64,000 nucleotides of DNA from an uncultured Algibacter sp. (GCF_947490405.1 NZ_CANLGU010000005.1:186001-250000); one strand, 5' to 3'; counted from the stretch's first letter, positions 1 to 8,089 are shown. Numbers and translations are program-made. Notes: generated by a model not told the origin, from the sequence alone.

Positions 1-1534
1 CCACAATTGGAAAGTCAATCTCATAAGTACTGCTCGGTGAAACACTAATATTATCGAAAACACTTATGGGATTGTTAAAACAATTTAATGATTCTTCATT
101 AAGCTCATAGCTAATCTTAAAAATATCCGTTTCTTTATCGGCTACTATTATAGCTTGTCCATTAGAGGATACAATTTCAGTAATTATACCATCATTATTT
201 TTTTCATAACTAAAGGTTCCTCTAGAATAATATAACTCATCAACATCAAAACTTCCATTCATATTGCTATCCAAAAATGCTGACAACTCGATAAGCCCAA
301 CATCACTTGAACAATTAACATTAATATCTATTGGTATATAGGTTTCAGGATTTCTATTACAGGTATTTAAAATTGAATAAAATTCAAGAGTAATCTTGTT
401 TCCTGTAGACTGGAACGCAAGCCCTTTTAATGTATTAACGCGATTAGTAGAGGTTGGTGTTCCATTTCCATTATACAACTCCGTTCCGTCAGAATCCCTG
501 ACCACTATATAACCTGAATTAGAGCCAAAAGTATCAATCGTACCATCTACAATTTCAAACGTTAAAGGTGAACCTCCAGTATTAATAAAGGTATAGCTTC
601 TATCATCCGAGGTTTGACAAAAATTCAAGTTAAATGTTTCCCCACATTCTACCTCGCATGATGCGTTAAAATTGAAAAACAAACTTGTATAGTTGTAACA
701 ACCAGATTGGTTGTCATCAACTCTAACAAAAATTTCTTTTGTGCCAAAAGTAAATTCAAAGGTACTGGGGTTCTCGATTGGATTAGTTTTACCAAGCATA
801 TCGAGAAAATCATTGTAATAAGAAAACGTAAGACCTTCGGTATTTTCAACTAGTTGGGGCACGTAGGCTGTTAAATCATAAGCACCAACTTCGGTGGGGC
901 AGTAAAATTGTGTTGGCAGATCATTAATTATAGGTGGTTCTATGTTATTTACACTAATTTCCAATTCCTTTATTGTTGCACAATTACTTCCAGATTTCAT
1001 ATAGATAGTTTCTGGGTTAGAAGTGTTTTCATAAATTAAAGGAATAGCATTACGCCCTCTTGAGGCATCTTCCATTGTTGGAAAAAAAGAAACATAATGA
1101 CCTGTTTCTTGTCTGATTTTGTTACGGATTGATCCCAAATAAAAGGTGGCAATACCATCAGAATTTGCCTCGCATATTTCGTAGACTTCATTTTCAAAAA
1201 CAGGAAATGACTGGACTTCAAGATAAATTATAGCAGTCTCAACGCAATTTCCTTGATCTAAACGAGCAAACACCCTATCACGATAAGGAGTTATATTCGA
1301 AAAACTGGACGGCAAAGGATTAATTCCTTGGTTGGCATCGGAGAAGGTTCTATGCAATGAATCTGGAGAGTAAAAATTGATGTCATTTATAGAAAAAACC
1401 GTTATTCCATCAGCGATATCATCGTCGCACTTAATTACTTCTTGGTCAAAAATAGTAGGGAATTCGCATTGAGCAGCGATTTTCTCAACATTAAAAAGAA
1501 TAAATATAAAAAAGAAAAGAAAAGTCTGTCTCAT
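1..1534 (-). CDS. Secreted surface protein, C-terminus cut off by window edge
   Basis: The reading frame opens with ATG at 1534 (MRQTFLFFF...) and stays open to the left edge, so about 511 residues are visible and the C-terminus is missing. The first ~21 residues are a signal peptide ending AAQ. The body is Cys-poor and rich in Asn, Ser and Thr, with repeated stretches of the kind seen in flavobacterial adhesin-like T9SS cargo (for example IPLIYENTSNPETIY, which recurs in the secreted protein at 6544-7638). A sorting domain is expected beyond the edge but cannot be seen. It is divergent from the RNA methyltransferase at 1574. Export is well supported; the specific function is unknown. Confidence 0.8.
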   Translation of the reverse strand, partial: MRQTFLFFFIFILFNVEKIAAQCEFPTIFDQEVIKCDDDIADGITVFSINDINFYSPDSLHRTFSDANQGINPLPSSFSNITPYRDRVFARLDQGNCVETAIIYLEVQSFPVFENEVYEICEANSDGIATFYLGSIRNKIRQETGHYVSFFPTMEDASRGRNAIPLIYENTSNPETIYMKSGSNCATIKELEISVNNIEPPIINDLPTQFYCPTEVGAYDLTAYVPQLVENTEGLTFSYYNDFLDMLGKTNPIENPSTFEFTFGTKEIFVRVDDNQSGCYNYTSLFFNFNASCEVECGETFNLNFCQTSDDRSYTFINTGGSPLTFEIVDGTIDTFGSNSGYIVVRDSDGTELYNGNGTPTSTNRVNTLKGLAFQSTGNKITLEFYSILNTCNRNPETYIPIDINVNCSSDVGLIELSAFLDSNMNGSFDVDELYYSRGTFSYEKNNDGIITEIVSSNGQAIIVADKETDIFKISYELNEESLNCFNNPISVFDNISVSPSSTYEIDFPIV

Positions 1535-1543
1535 AGTTTATAG

Positions 1544-1551
1544 TAAATTTG
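1544..1551 (+). promoter_or_regulatory. -7 promoter box TAAATTTG
   Basis: TAAATTTGC matches the Bacteroidota -7 consensus TAnnTTTG. It lies 23 bases before the TTG start of the RNA methyltransferase, giving a short leader. I see no clear -33 TTTG. Confidence 0.55.
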
Positions 1552-1573
1552 CACAAACAAACCTAGTAAATAA

Positions 1574-2398
1574 TTGACTACAAAAACAATTTTAAGTACA
1601 CAAAACTCATTTATTCGTCAACTTGTTCAGTTAAAAGATAAGTCGCGCGAACGCAAAAAAACAGGCTTTTTTTTAATTGAAGGTATGCGCGAAATTACTC
1701 TTGCTATTAAGGGTGGATACGAGTTAGAAACCATTTTATTTTATCCAGATTTGTTTTCATTGGAACAACTAAACGATCTAACTTCGAATGTCATGTTGAG
1801 CGCAGTCGAAACCCAATTAAACTGTATTGAAGTTTCAAAAGAAGTTTATCAAAAATTAGCTTACCGCGATACTACTGAAGGTGTTTTAGCAGTTGGAAAA
1901 TCAAAGACAAATAGTTTAAGTGATTTGAGTTTTGAAACGAAAAACCCATTAATTCTAATCGCTGAAGCTCCAGAAAAACCTGGAAATATTGGTGCTATTT
2001 TAAGAACCGCTGATGCTGCCAATGTAGATGCGGTAATTATTGCTAACCCGAAAACGGATTTATACAATCCTAATATTATTCGCTCTAGTGTAGGCTGCGT
2101 GTTTACCAATCAAATTGCTACTGGAAATACTTCTGAAATTATTAATTTTTTGAAATCAAAAAACATTGCTATTTATTGTGCAGCGTTACAAACTTCTGTG
2201 GATTATCATACTCAAGATTTTAAAAAACCAACTGCTATTGTTGTTGGTACTGAAGCTACTGGTTTGAGCGATGCATGGTTAGAAAACTCGACTCGAAATA
2301 TTATAATTCCCATGCAAGGTGAAATAGATTCTATGAATGTTTCGGTTGCTGCAGGAATTCTTATTTTTGAAGCTAAGAGGCAGAGAGGATTTAAATAG
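1574..2398 (+). CDS. TrmH/SpoU-family RNA 2'-O-methyltransferase
   Basis: The 274-residue protein has the SpoU architecture: an N-terminal substrate-binding region (QNSFIRQLVQLKDKSRERKK) and a C-terminal knotted SAM-binding domain with the family motifs APEKPGNIGAILRTADAA (about 130-147), GTEATGLS and the terminal IPMQGEIDSMNVSVAAG. It should methylate a ribose 2'-OH in rRNA or tRNA in the cytoplasm; the exact target is not evident. The start is TTG at 1574, 23 bases after a good -7 box. An oddity is the segment VMLSAVETQ (about residues 74-82), which is a translated copy of an intergenic palindromic repeat (see 1789-1813). The GIY-YIG gene follows after 9 bases. Confidence 0.9.
   Translation: MTTKTILSTQNSFIRQLVQLKDKSRERKKTGFFLIEGMREITLAIKGGYELETILFYPDLFSLEQLNDLTSNVMLSAVETQLNCIEVSKEVYQKLAYRDTTEGVLAVGKSKTNSLSDLSFETKNPLILIAEAPEKPGNIGAILRTADAANVDAVIIANPKTDLYNPNIIRSSVGCVFTNQIATGNTSEIINFLKSKNIAIYCAALQTSVDYHTQDFKKPTAIVVGTEATGLSDAWLENSTRNIIIPMQGEIDSMNVSVAAGILIFEAKRQRGFK
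1789..1813 (+). repeat. REP-like half-palindrome inside a coding region
   Basis: TGTCATGTTGAGCGCAGTCG and the following AAACC match the left arm of the palindrome at 2786-2858 with one clear difference (GAGCGCAG against GAGTGCAG). The copy is read in frame as VMLSAVET within the RNA methyltransferase. Confidence 0.8.
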
Positions 2399-2407
2399 AC
2401 TATAAAC

Positions 2408-2722
2408 ATGTATTTCTATTACGTCTATATCTTAAAATGTTCTGATAATTCTTATTACACGGGAATAACCAATGACTTAGATAAACGAATTAAAGAACAT
2501 ACCTACGGAAAATATAGAGATTGTTACACTTATAAGCGAAGACCAATAGAAGTTAAGTTTTACGAAACTTTTAATGATGTATTGCAAGCCATATATTTTG
2601 AAAAGAAAATAAAAAGGTGGACACGTGCAAAGAAAAAAGCCTTAATTGATGGGGATTTTGATATGCTTCAAATATTGGCTGAGTGCAGAAATGCAACTCA
2701 TTATAAATATAGAGGTAAATAA
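2408..2722 (+). CDS. GIY-YIG nuclease domain protein
   Basis: This is a 104-residue single-domain protein of the UPF0213/YhbQ-like GIY-YIG type. The sequence shows the YVYIL...YYTGIT pair at residues 5-20 (Y-V-Y for GIY, Y-T-G for YIG), the Arg in LDKRIKEH, and the catalytic-type Glu in YFEKKIKRW. Such proteins are small DNA nucleases of largely unknown role. It begins 9 bases after the RNA methyltransferase stop and is probably co-transcribed with it. A REP-like palindrome starts 63 bases after its stop. Its last codons contain TGAGTGCAG, a 9-mer identical to part of the repeat arm. The domain is clear; a link to the repeats is inference. Confidence 0.9.
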   Translation: MYFYYVYILKCSDNSYYTGITNDLDKRIKEHTYGKYRDCYTYKRRPIEVKFYETFNDVLQAIYFEKKIKRWTRAKKKALIDGDFDMLQILAECRNATHYKYRGK

Positions 2723-2785
2723 GCACATCGAATTAGCTTGACATTATCTAAATTTAAAAACTACCATATTCAAAAGCTTTAACTG

Positions 2786-2858
2786 TGTCATGTTGAGTGC
2801 AGTCGAAACACATTAAAAAACGGAATTATCATGCACTTCGACTACGCTCAGTGTGACA
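2786..2858. repeat. Full-length REP-like palindrome
   Basis: An imperfect inverted repeat: the left arm TGTCATGTTGAGTGCAGTCG (2786-2805) pairs with the right arm CTTCGACTACGCTCAGTGTG...ACA (2836-2858) around an AT-rich centre of about 27 bases. It lies between the GIY-YIG gene and the M48 protease. One arm recurs at 1789-1813 and one at 51888-51918. Confidence 0.85.
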
Positions 2859-2891
2859 GAATAGTTTAATTTAGCCTCTCAAATATATAAC

Positions 2892-4124
2892 ATGAATTCA
2901 ACTAATCTATTTTACATCATCATCGCCATTATTGTTATCAATTTTATAGTTGATAAAGTACTTGACGCGTTAAATGCAAAACATTTTAATGATACACTAC
3001 CTGCAGAATTACAAGATGTTTATGATGATGCTGAATATAAAAAATCGCAAAACTATAAGGCTACAAATTATAAATTTGGGCTACTAACCTCAACATTTTC
3101 ACTTCTTTTAACTTTAGGGTTTTTATGGTTTGATGGTTTTGAGTTTGTAGATACTATTGCTAGAGGTTATAGTAAAAATCCGATTGTTGTAGCACTCATT
3201 TTCTTTGGTATCATTATGATTGGTAGTGATATTTTAACCACACCATTTTCCTATTACAGCACCTTTGTTATTGAAGAAAAATTTGGGTTTAATAAAACCA
3301 CAGTAAAAACTTTCTTTTTAGATAAAATTAAAGGTTGGTTAATGATGGCTATTGTTGGCGGTGGTATTCTGGCGTTGATTATTTGGTTTTATCAAGCTAC
3401 AGGGAAACACTTTTGGTTATATGCTTGGGCTCTAGTGGCGGTTTTCACTTTGTTTATGAATATGTTTTATTCCAAGCTTATTGTGCCGCTTTTTAATAAA
3501 CAAACACCTTTAGAAGAGGGCACGTTGCGCGATAAAATTTCGACATACGCAGAAACGGTTGGATTTAAATTAGATAAGATTTTTGTAATTGATGGCTCTA
3601 AACGTAGTACCAAAGCCAATGCTTATTTCTCTGGGTTTGGAAGTGAAAAACGTGTAACGCTTTATGACACTCTAATTAACGATTTAGAAGATGAAGAAAT
3701 TGTGGCTGTTCTGGCACACGAAGTTGGACACTACAAAAAGAAACACATTATTTTTAATTTGTTTGCTTCTATTTTATTGACGGGGTTGACGCTTTATATT
3801 TTATCGTTGTTTATTTCAAACCCATTATTATCTCAAGCTTTGGGTGTTGAAATTCCTAGTTTTCATATTGGACTTATTGCTTTTGGGCTACTCTACTCGC
3901 CTATTTCTGAAATTACTGGGTTGATTATGAATGTATTTTCTAGGAAGTTTGAATACCAAGCGGATGATTATGCTAAAAACACGTATAAGAGCGAACCACT
4001 TATTACATCACTAAAAAAACTTTCTAAAAATAGTTTAAGTAATTTAACGCCACATCCTGCTTATGTATTTATGCATTATTCGCATCCTACGCTTTTGCAA
4101 CGGATTGGGAATTTGAGGAAATAA
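2892..4124 (+). CDS. M48 family metallopeptidase (Ste24/CAAX-protease type)
   Basis: The 410-residue integral membrane protein has several hydrophobic segments (about 5-25, 65-85, 100-120, 150-170, 180-200, 290-315, 325-345). The zinc motif HEVGH is at residues 276-280 and a downstream EYQADDYA supplies the third ligand. This is the layout of the Ste24/HtpX group, which cleaves membrane or misfolded proteins at the inner membrane; in bacteria without prenylated CAAX substrates, a quality-control role is likely. A full-length catalytic core is present. It stands alone, preceded by a palindromic repeat. Confidence 0.92.
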   Translation: MNSTNLFYIIIAIIVINFIVDKVLDALNAKHFNDTLPAELQDVYDDAEYKKSQNYKATNYKFGLLTSTFSLLLTLGFLWFDGFEFVDTIARGYSKNPIVVALIFFGIIMIGSDILTTPFSYYSTFVIEEKFGFNKTTVKTFFLDKIKGWLMMAIVGGGILALIIWFYQATGKHFWLYAWALVAVFTLFMNMFYSKLIVPLFNKQTPLEEGTLRDKISTYAETVGFKLDKIFVIDGSKRSTKANAYFSGFGSEKRVTLYDTLINDLEDEEIVAVLAHEVGHYKKKHIIFNLFASILLTGLTLYILSLFISNPLLSQALGVEIPSFHIGLIAFGLLYSPISEITGLIMNVFSRKFEYQADDYAKNTYKSEPLITSLKKLSKNSLSNLTPHPAYVFMHYSHPTLLQRIGNLRK

Positions 4125-4195
4125 GATCATTGCGAGGCACGATATAATCTCAGAAAATTTTATATCAACAAGTTGTAAAATGATTTTGATTTACT

Positions 4196-4351
4196 TTATT
4201 TGTTTAAAAGATTTCGGCTTGCTTCATTTAACGTTGAGGTTAAAGTATCTTCTACTGAACTTATTTTAGTATTAAAAGGACACAAATCTACGGGCCATTG
4301 CTTGCAATTACAGCTTCGAACAACACAATTTATTACAAGTAATTTCTTTTC
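4196..4351 (-). pseudogene. Possible gene remnant (51 codons, no start)
   Basis: Between the protease and the VOC gene (about 300 bases) the minus strand holds a 51-codon open stretch with a protein-like composition (NCKQWPVDLCPF followed by a helical-looking SSVEDTLTSTLNEASRNLL), ending at TAA 4198-4196. It has no ATG, and an ATG just upstream is separated by an in-frame TGA, as expected for a decayed gene. The rest of the gap contains only a fragment of a common flavobacterial repeat (ATTGCGAGGCACGA near 4130). Confidence 0.2.
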
Positions 4352-4424
4352 TCATTTTTGAATCATAACTACATATCTAATAATATTTAGTATCTTAACT
4401 TAATCATTGAAATTTTCAAATCCA

Positions 4425-5330
4425 ATGCAAATCGCAAAATATATGAAGAGAGCAATCCTTTTAATTCTAATACTATCTTGTCTATCAATGGGAACAAAAG
4501 CTGAAAAAGCACTCCCCATCTTAGGAATAGCCCATGTGGCGTTTCAAGTATCAAGTTTAGAGCAATCGCGTGCATTCTATACGGCTTTTTATGGATTTGA
4601 ATTTGCATTTGCTGCGTATGAAGATCAAGAGGCTTGGTATTTAAAAATAAACGACGACCAGTTTGTGAAGTTAGTCTCAAAGCCTGAGGGAACGGATGAC
4701 AACCGGTTAGTTGAAATCGCATTTCAAGTTTCAGATATCGAGACTACTATTGCTATGCTCAAAGACAGAGGGCTCAACCCAACGCCTGTAGAAAAAAATT
4801 CCGATGGTACCTTAGCTAGTACTCTAATAGATCCAGACGGGCATAACCTTATATTTGTTGAATACACATCCAGCTCCAAGCAAACATTAGCTAAAGGCAA
4901 GTATCTTGGGTCTAAACGGGTTTCCGATCGTTTGCTGCATGTAGGCATCACTATTACTGATGAAAAGGCTGCAAACACATTGTATCGAGATGCTTTAGGA
5001 TTTAAAGAGATTTGGCGCGGATCGCGTAAAGATGGTGGTCCAGATGCTTGGGTGAATATGCAGTTACCGGGAGATAACGGTGACTACGTTGAGTATATTC
5101 TTATAAACAATATGGAACTAAGTAGAAGGCAAATGGGCACAATGCATCATATGTGCCTTTTAACTGATGAAATACAAAAAGCGCATCGCGATTTGTTATT
5201 GAATGGCTTGTCTGATCTTCAACGCTATGAGCCCATGATTGCTCGTAACAACCGCTGGGTATGCAATGTGCACGATCTTGATGGTACACGTTGCGAAATT
5301 ATGGAATCAAAAGACGCTATAACTGAATGA
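4425..5330 (+). CDS. Exported tandem VOC (glyoxalase/dioxygenase-fold) protein
   Basis: The protein has about 301 residues with a signal peptide (MKRAILLILILSCLSMGTKA). Starts at ATG 4425 and 4443 are both possible, and the second places the signal peptide at the N-terminus. Two VOC modules follow: the first begins at LGIAHVAFQVSSLEQSRAFY and ends DPDGHNLIFVEY; the second begins LLHVGITITDEKAANTLYRD and ends NVHDLDGTRCEIME. His and Glu at the usual metal positions are present in the first module. Its composition is more GC-rich than its neighbours, with codons such as CGC and GCG, suggesting transfer. The substrate is unknown. The gene stands alone. Confidence 0.8.
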   Translation: MQIAKYMKRAILLILILSCLSMGTKAEKALPILGIAHVAFQVSSLEQSRAFYTAFYGFEFAFAAYEDQEAWYLKINDDQFVKLVSKPEGTDDNRLVEIAFQVSDIETTIAMLKDRGLNPTPVEKNSDGTLASTLIDPDGHNLIFVEYTSSSKQTLAKGKYLGSKRVSDRLLHVGITITDEKAANTLYRDALGFKEIWRGSRKDGGPDAWVNMQLPGDNGDYVEYILINNMELSRRQMGTMHHMCLLTDEIQKAHRDLLLNGLSDLQRYEPMIARNNRWVCNVHDLDGTRCEIMESKDAITE

Positions 5331-5404
5331 TAAATAAAGTAATTGCTTAAAAAAGTTTACACAAATTTTTAGCTATAATTTTTATAGAATTTTCTAGTGC
5401 AAAA

Positions 5405-6250
5405 CTAAGGTATTTCTACAGAAACCTTACCGTTTAAGACATCTCCATTTCTTAAAGTAGTATTACAAAAAATTATTGTTATGGTTTTACCATCATTATT
5501 AACAAATAATTCAGTTTCTGGTGTTGAATCAGTTTCAGGCATTAACACTTGATTAGTAGATCTTACTAATTCTCTTTGAATATTAGTAATATCAAACTCG
5601 TAATCAACACCAAAATATTGCCCAGTCTTAGGATAACCGTTGTCTTGTTCATTAAAATTAATTTCATATATATCTGGCCATCTTCCAAATCTAAAACCAA
5701 CATTTCCATCGCTACAACATAATGGATCTGTAATTTCTACAGTAGCATTTCTCCATTCGCCAGAAACACTATAATAATTATCCTGTACATGATCACAAGG
5801 TATTTCTGAAGTTGTAAATGACTTCCAATTATCTTTTTCACTAGATCCGTTTTTGGTAAATGCAGAATAATAGTATGTAGTATTGGGCTCTAAACTATCA
5901 ATGTTATGATCAAAATTATAAGTTCCATTAAAATAAGGAACTTCACCTTCAAGCGTTATAACTTGGTCATTACTTGAATCATTTTCATCACCAGACCTAA
6001 ATATAAACCCTACATTATATGCATCGGACTCTTGGAAAAATATATTAGAATAATCTATGAAACCGTTTAAAGTTACAGACTGTTGCGAAATATATGTAAC
6101 GTAAGACAACACTCTAGGTGCTTCATAAATTTCTGTTTTATCATCATTCTTATCATGATCTTCAGAGACCATATCATCACTTGAAGCATCGCTTTCTCCG
6201 CAAGAGTTAAAAGCTAATAATACAAATAGTAGTGCAATAAATTTTTTCAT
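5405..6250 (-). CDS. Lipoprotein with fibronectin III-like region
   Basis: The 281-residue protein begins MKKFIALLFVLLAFNSCGES, a lipoprotein signal with the acylated Cys near 17, followed by an acidic linker. The part near residues 45-140 reads like an Fn3/Ig-like sandwich (VTLNGFIDYS...LEPNTTYYYSAFTKNGSS...KSFTTSE), a pattern common in Bacteroidota lipoproteins that carry 'nFnIII' modules. The C-terminal half is not recognised and contains a CC pair. Outer-membrane location is likely; function is unknown. It is transcribed alone, convergent with the VOC gene. Confidence 0.75.
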   Translation of the reverse strand: MKKFIALLFVLLAFNSCGESDASSDDMVSEDHDKNDDKTEIYEAPRVLSYVTYISQQSVTLNGFIDYSNIFFQESDAYNVGFIFRSGDENDSSNDQVITLEGEVPYFNGTYNFDHNIDSLEPNTTYYYSAFTKNGSSEKDNWKSFTTSEIPCDHVQDNYYSVSGEWRNATVEITDPLCCSDGNVGFRFGRWPDIYEINFNEQDNGYPKTGQYFGVDYEFDITNIQRELVRSTNQVLMPETDSTPETELFVNNDGKTITIIFCNTTLRNGDVLNGKVSVEIP

Positions 6251-6328
6251 TTGGAACGACTTTATATAAAATATAAAGCGAAAATACTTACTTTAGTTCA
6301 ATTTTGCTATCTTTTTAATTAAGATATA

Positions 6329-6402
6329 TGCGATGTCTCAATCGTACCTCATTTCGACATGACAATACGGTTTTAGTCATTTCGACGATAGGAGAAATCG
6401 CA
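6329..6402. repeat. Palindromic intergenic repeat, TGCGAT...ATCGCA
   Basis: The outer ~20 bases form an imperfect inverted repeat: the left arm TGCGATGTCTCAATCGT pairs with ACGATAGGAGAAATCGCA on the right. Two direct copies of TCATTTCGAC lie inside. It belongs to a different family from the repeat at 2786. Confidence 0.7.
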
Positions 6403-6454
6403 TGGTTTTTGTTTTGGTTTAAAGTTGAATTTGTAAAAATTTTCATCTACCTTC

Positions 6455-6508
6455 GTTTAACGTCGGATATAAAACATTAAAACGTTGTCATATCCGCATA
6501 AGTTATAT
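6455..6508 (-). repeat. attC-like element upstream of T9SS gene
   Basis: Read on the minus strand, the 54-base element starts ATATAAC and ends GTTAAAC, with inner arms GCGGATAT and ATATCCG that pair. The end heptamers are identical to those of the element at 7661-7793, which points the other way. Confidence 0.4.
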
Positions 6509-6543
6509 TTAATTGAAAAAAAATCCGAACTAACATTCAAATA

Positions 6544-7638
6544 ATGAAACAAACTTTATTCTTCCTTTTATCAACACTTTTATGCTGGAATATAACTTAT
6601 TCTCAAATTGCGAATGGACCTTTGGTTTATGAAACATGCGATGATAACGTAGAGTCTGATGGTGATTTATCTAATGATTCTGTCCAATTCGATTTAAGTT
6701 CATTGGATTTCCAAATATTAGGAAGTCAAAACCCTTCAGGTTTCACAGTAAGCTACCATTTAACGCAAATAGATGCGGATAATAATATAAATCCTCTTCC
6801 AATATTATATACAAATACTTCTAATCCTGAGACAATATTTGGTAGAGTTAGTGAAAATAGTTCCTCAAATTTTGACACTACAACAATAACTTTAATCGTA
6901 AATAATTTACCTAATATTAATTTGAGTGGCGATTTTTTTATTTGTAATACAGGTTCAACAACTATCATAGATACCAATCCAGCTGAAACAAATTATACGT
7001 ATGAATGGACTTTAAACGGTTCTTTTCTTCCAGAAAGTTCAAGTACTTTAACAATTGACCAAGCTGGAAATTATGCTGTAATTGTAACTAAATATTCTAA
7101 CGTAACTGCATGTTCAATTCAAGATGGATTTACAATCCAAGAAATCGATTGTATAGATACAGATTCAGATGGTGTTATAGATTTTGAGGAGGATTTAAAT
7201 TCTAATGGCAACTTAGAGGATGATAATACAGATATGGATAGTTTAGCAAACTATTTAGACAATGATGATGACAATGACGGAATCTTAACAATAGATGAAG
7301 ACTACAATAATAATGGAGACCCGACAGACGATGACACGGATAATAGTGGAATTCCAGATTATTTGGAATCGAATGTAGCCTTAAGTATCTTATCATTTAA
7401 AAAACTGAACTTCAAAATGTTTCCCAACCCTTCCAATGATTTAGTTACAATAAAATCTTCAAATACAATTTCTAATATTTTAATTTTCGATGTTCAAGGA
7501 AAACAAGTTGATTTAGAAATTATAAAAGACTCAATTTCTGAAATATATTTCAGCGTTAAAGATTTAAAATCTGGAATTTATTTTATTAAAATCCAAAATA
7601 ATTTTACACAGTCAATAAAGAAATTGGTTGTTGAATAA
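6544..7638 (+). CDS. T9SS type A cargo protein with Asp-rich repeats
   Basis: The 364-residue protein has a signal peptide (about 1-20, ending SQ). A region like the left-edge protein follows (NPLPILYTNTSNPETIF), then an Ig/PKD-like stretch (TYEWTLNGSFLPE). Residues about 200-275 are Asp/Asn-rich, DTDSDGVIDFEED and DNDDDNDGILTIDED, typical of calcium-binding thrombospondin type 3 repeats. A C-terminal sorting domain begins KMFPNPSNDLVTIKS and ends in KKLVVE, marking secretion through the outer membrane by the type IX system. The ligand is unknown. Inverted attC-like elements lie on both sides. Confidence 0.88.
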   Translation: MKQTLFFLLSTLLCWNITYSQIANGPLVYETCDDNVESDGDLSNDSVQFDLSSLDFQILGSQNPSGFTVSYHLTQIDADNNINPLPILYTNTSNPETIFGRVSENSSSNFDTTTITLIVNNLPNINLSGDFFICNTGSTTIIDTNPAETNYTYEWTLNGSFLPESSSTLTIDQAGNYAVIVTKYSNVTACSIQDGFTIQEIDCIDTDSDGVIDFEEDLNSNGNLEDDNTDMDSLANYLDNDDDNDGILTIDEDYNNNGDPTDDDTDNSGIPDYLESNVALSILSFKKLNFKMFPNPSNDLVTIKSSNTISNILIFDVQGKQVDLEIIKDSISEIYFSVKDLKSGIYFIKIQNNFTQSIKKLVVE

Positions 7639-7660
7639 TCAAAAGTCTAAAAACAACTAA

Positions 7661-7793
7661 ATATAACAACGTGTATAATTAATTGCTAGGTCACTGCCGA
7701 CTTACGAAAATTCCGCTGGAATTTTCTATCTGTGATTTGTTTGCTAACTTAGTTGCTTAACCACGCAACTAACCATACACAACAACGTTAAAC
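7661..7793 (+). repeat. attC-like element downstream of T9SS gene
   Basis: The 133-base imperfect palindrome has end heptamers ATATAAC (7661-7667) and GTTAAAC (7787-7793). Adjacent arms GTGTATAATTAATTGC and the complement of GCAACTAACCATACAC match at 13 of 16 positions. A central perfect hairpin GAAAATTCC-GCT-GGAATTTTC sits at about 7705-7725. Length and layout resemble integron attC sites. Confidence 0.45.
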
Positions 7794-7872
7794 GAAACTT
7801 CAAAATTACACAAAAAGCATTAAACAGATTAGAACAGTCGTACCTCCTTGGCAATGACGTTGGCAGATACTT

Positions 7873-8019
7873 GCGTTAGGGATTGCAGCGGCATCCTTTT
7901 TTTTAAAACACCCAAAAATTTTATTTAGAATTAGGTTTAGGCAGATTGCCACGTCGAAAACTCCTCGCAATGACGTTAAAAAAGATATAGCGAAAAGCCC
8001 GACCCTTGTGGTAACGCCC
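7873..8019 (-). repeat. GCGTTA-ended repeat, copy 1
   Basis: On the minus strand it begins GGGCGTTACCACAAGGGTCG and ends CAATCCCTAACGC. It is almost identical across its ~147 bases to copy 2 (11084-11230), which lies in the opposite orientation. The interior contains TCATTGCGAGGAG...GACGTGGCAATCT, a nested palindrome-like unit. Confidence 0.85.
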
Positions 8020-8050
8020 AAATAATTATAATTAAACGCCTTATAATGAG

Positions 8051-8070
8051 ATTCCTGCCTTCGCAGGAAT
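8051..8070. repeat. Short perfect palindrome ATTCCTGC-cttc-GCAGGAAT
   Basis: An 8-bp stem with a 4-base loop, followed by GACA. A decayed relative is at 11981-12000. It lies just upstream of the helicase promoter. Confidence 0.75.
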
Positions 8071-8089
8071 GACAAGTCAAATAATAGTG

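Noticed and set aside
1789-2858. CRISPR-like array from repeats
   Set aside because: Only two copies, unequal spacing and palindromic arms; no cas genes in the window.
7661-7793. tRNA or other classical structured RNA
   Set aside because: No T-loop (GGTTCRA) or acceptor pairing; the fold is a long imperfect palindrome.
7806-8075. Open frame on the minus strand before the helicase
   Set aside because: Runs through repeat copy 1 and the short palindrome; an artefact of repeats.
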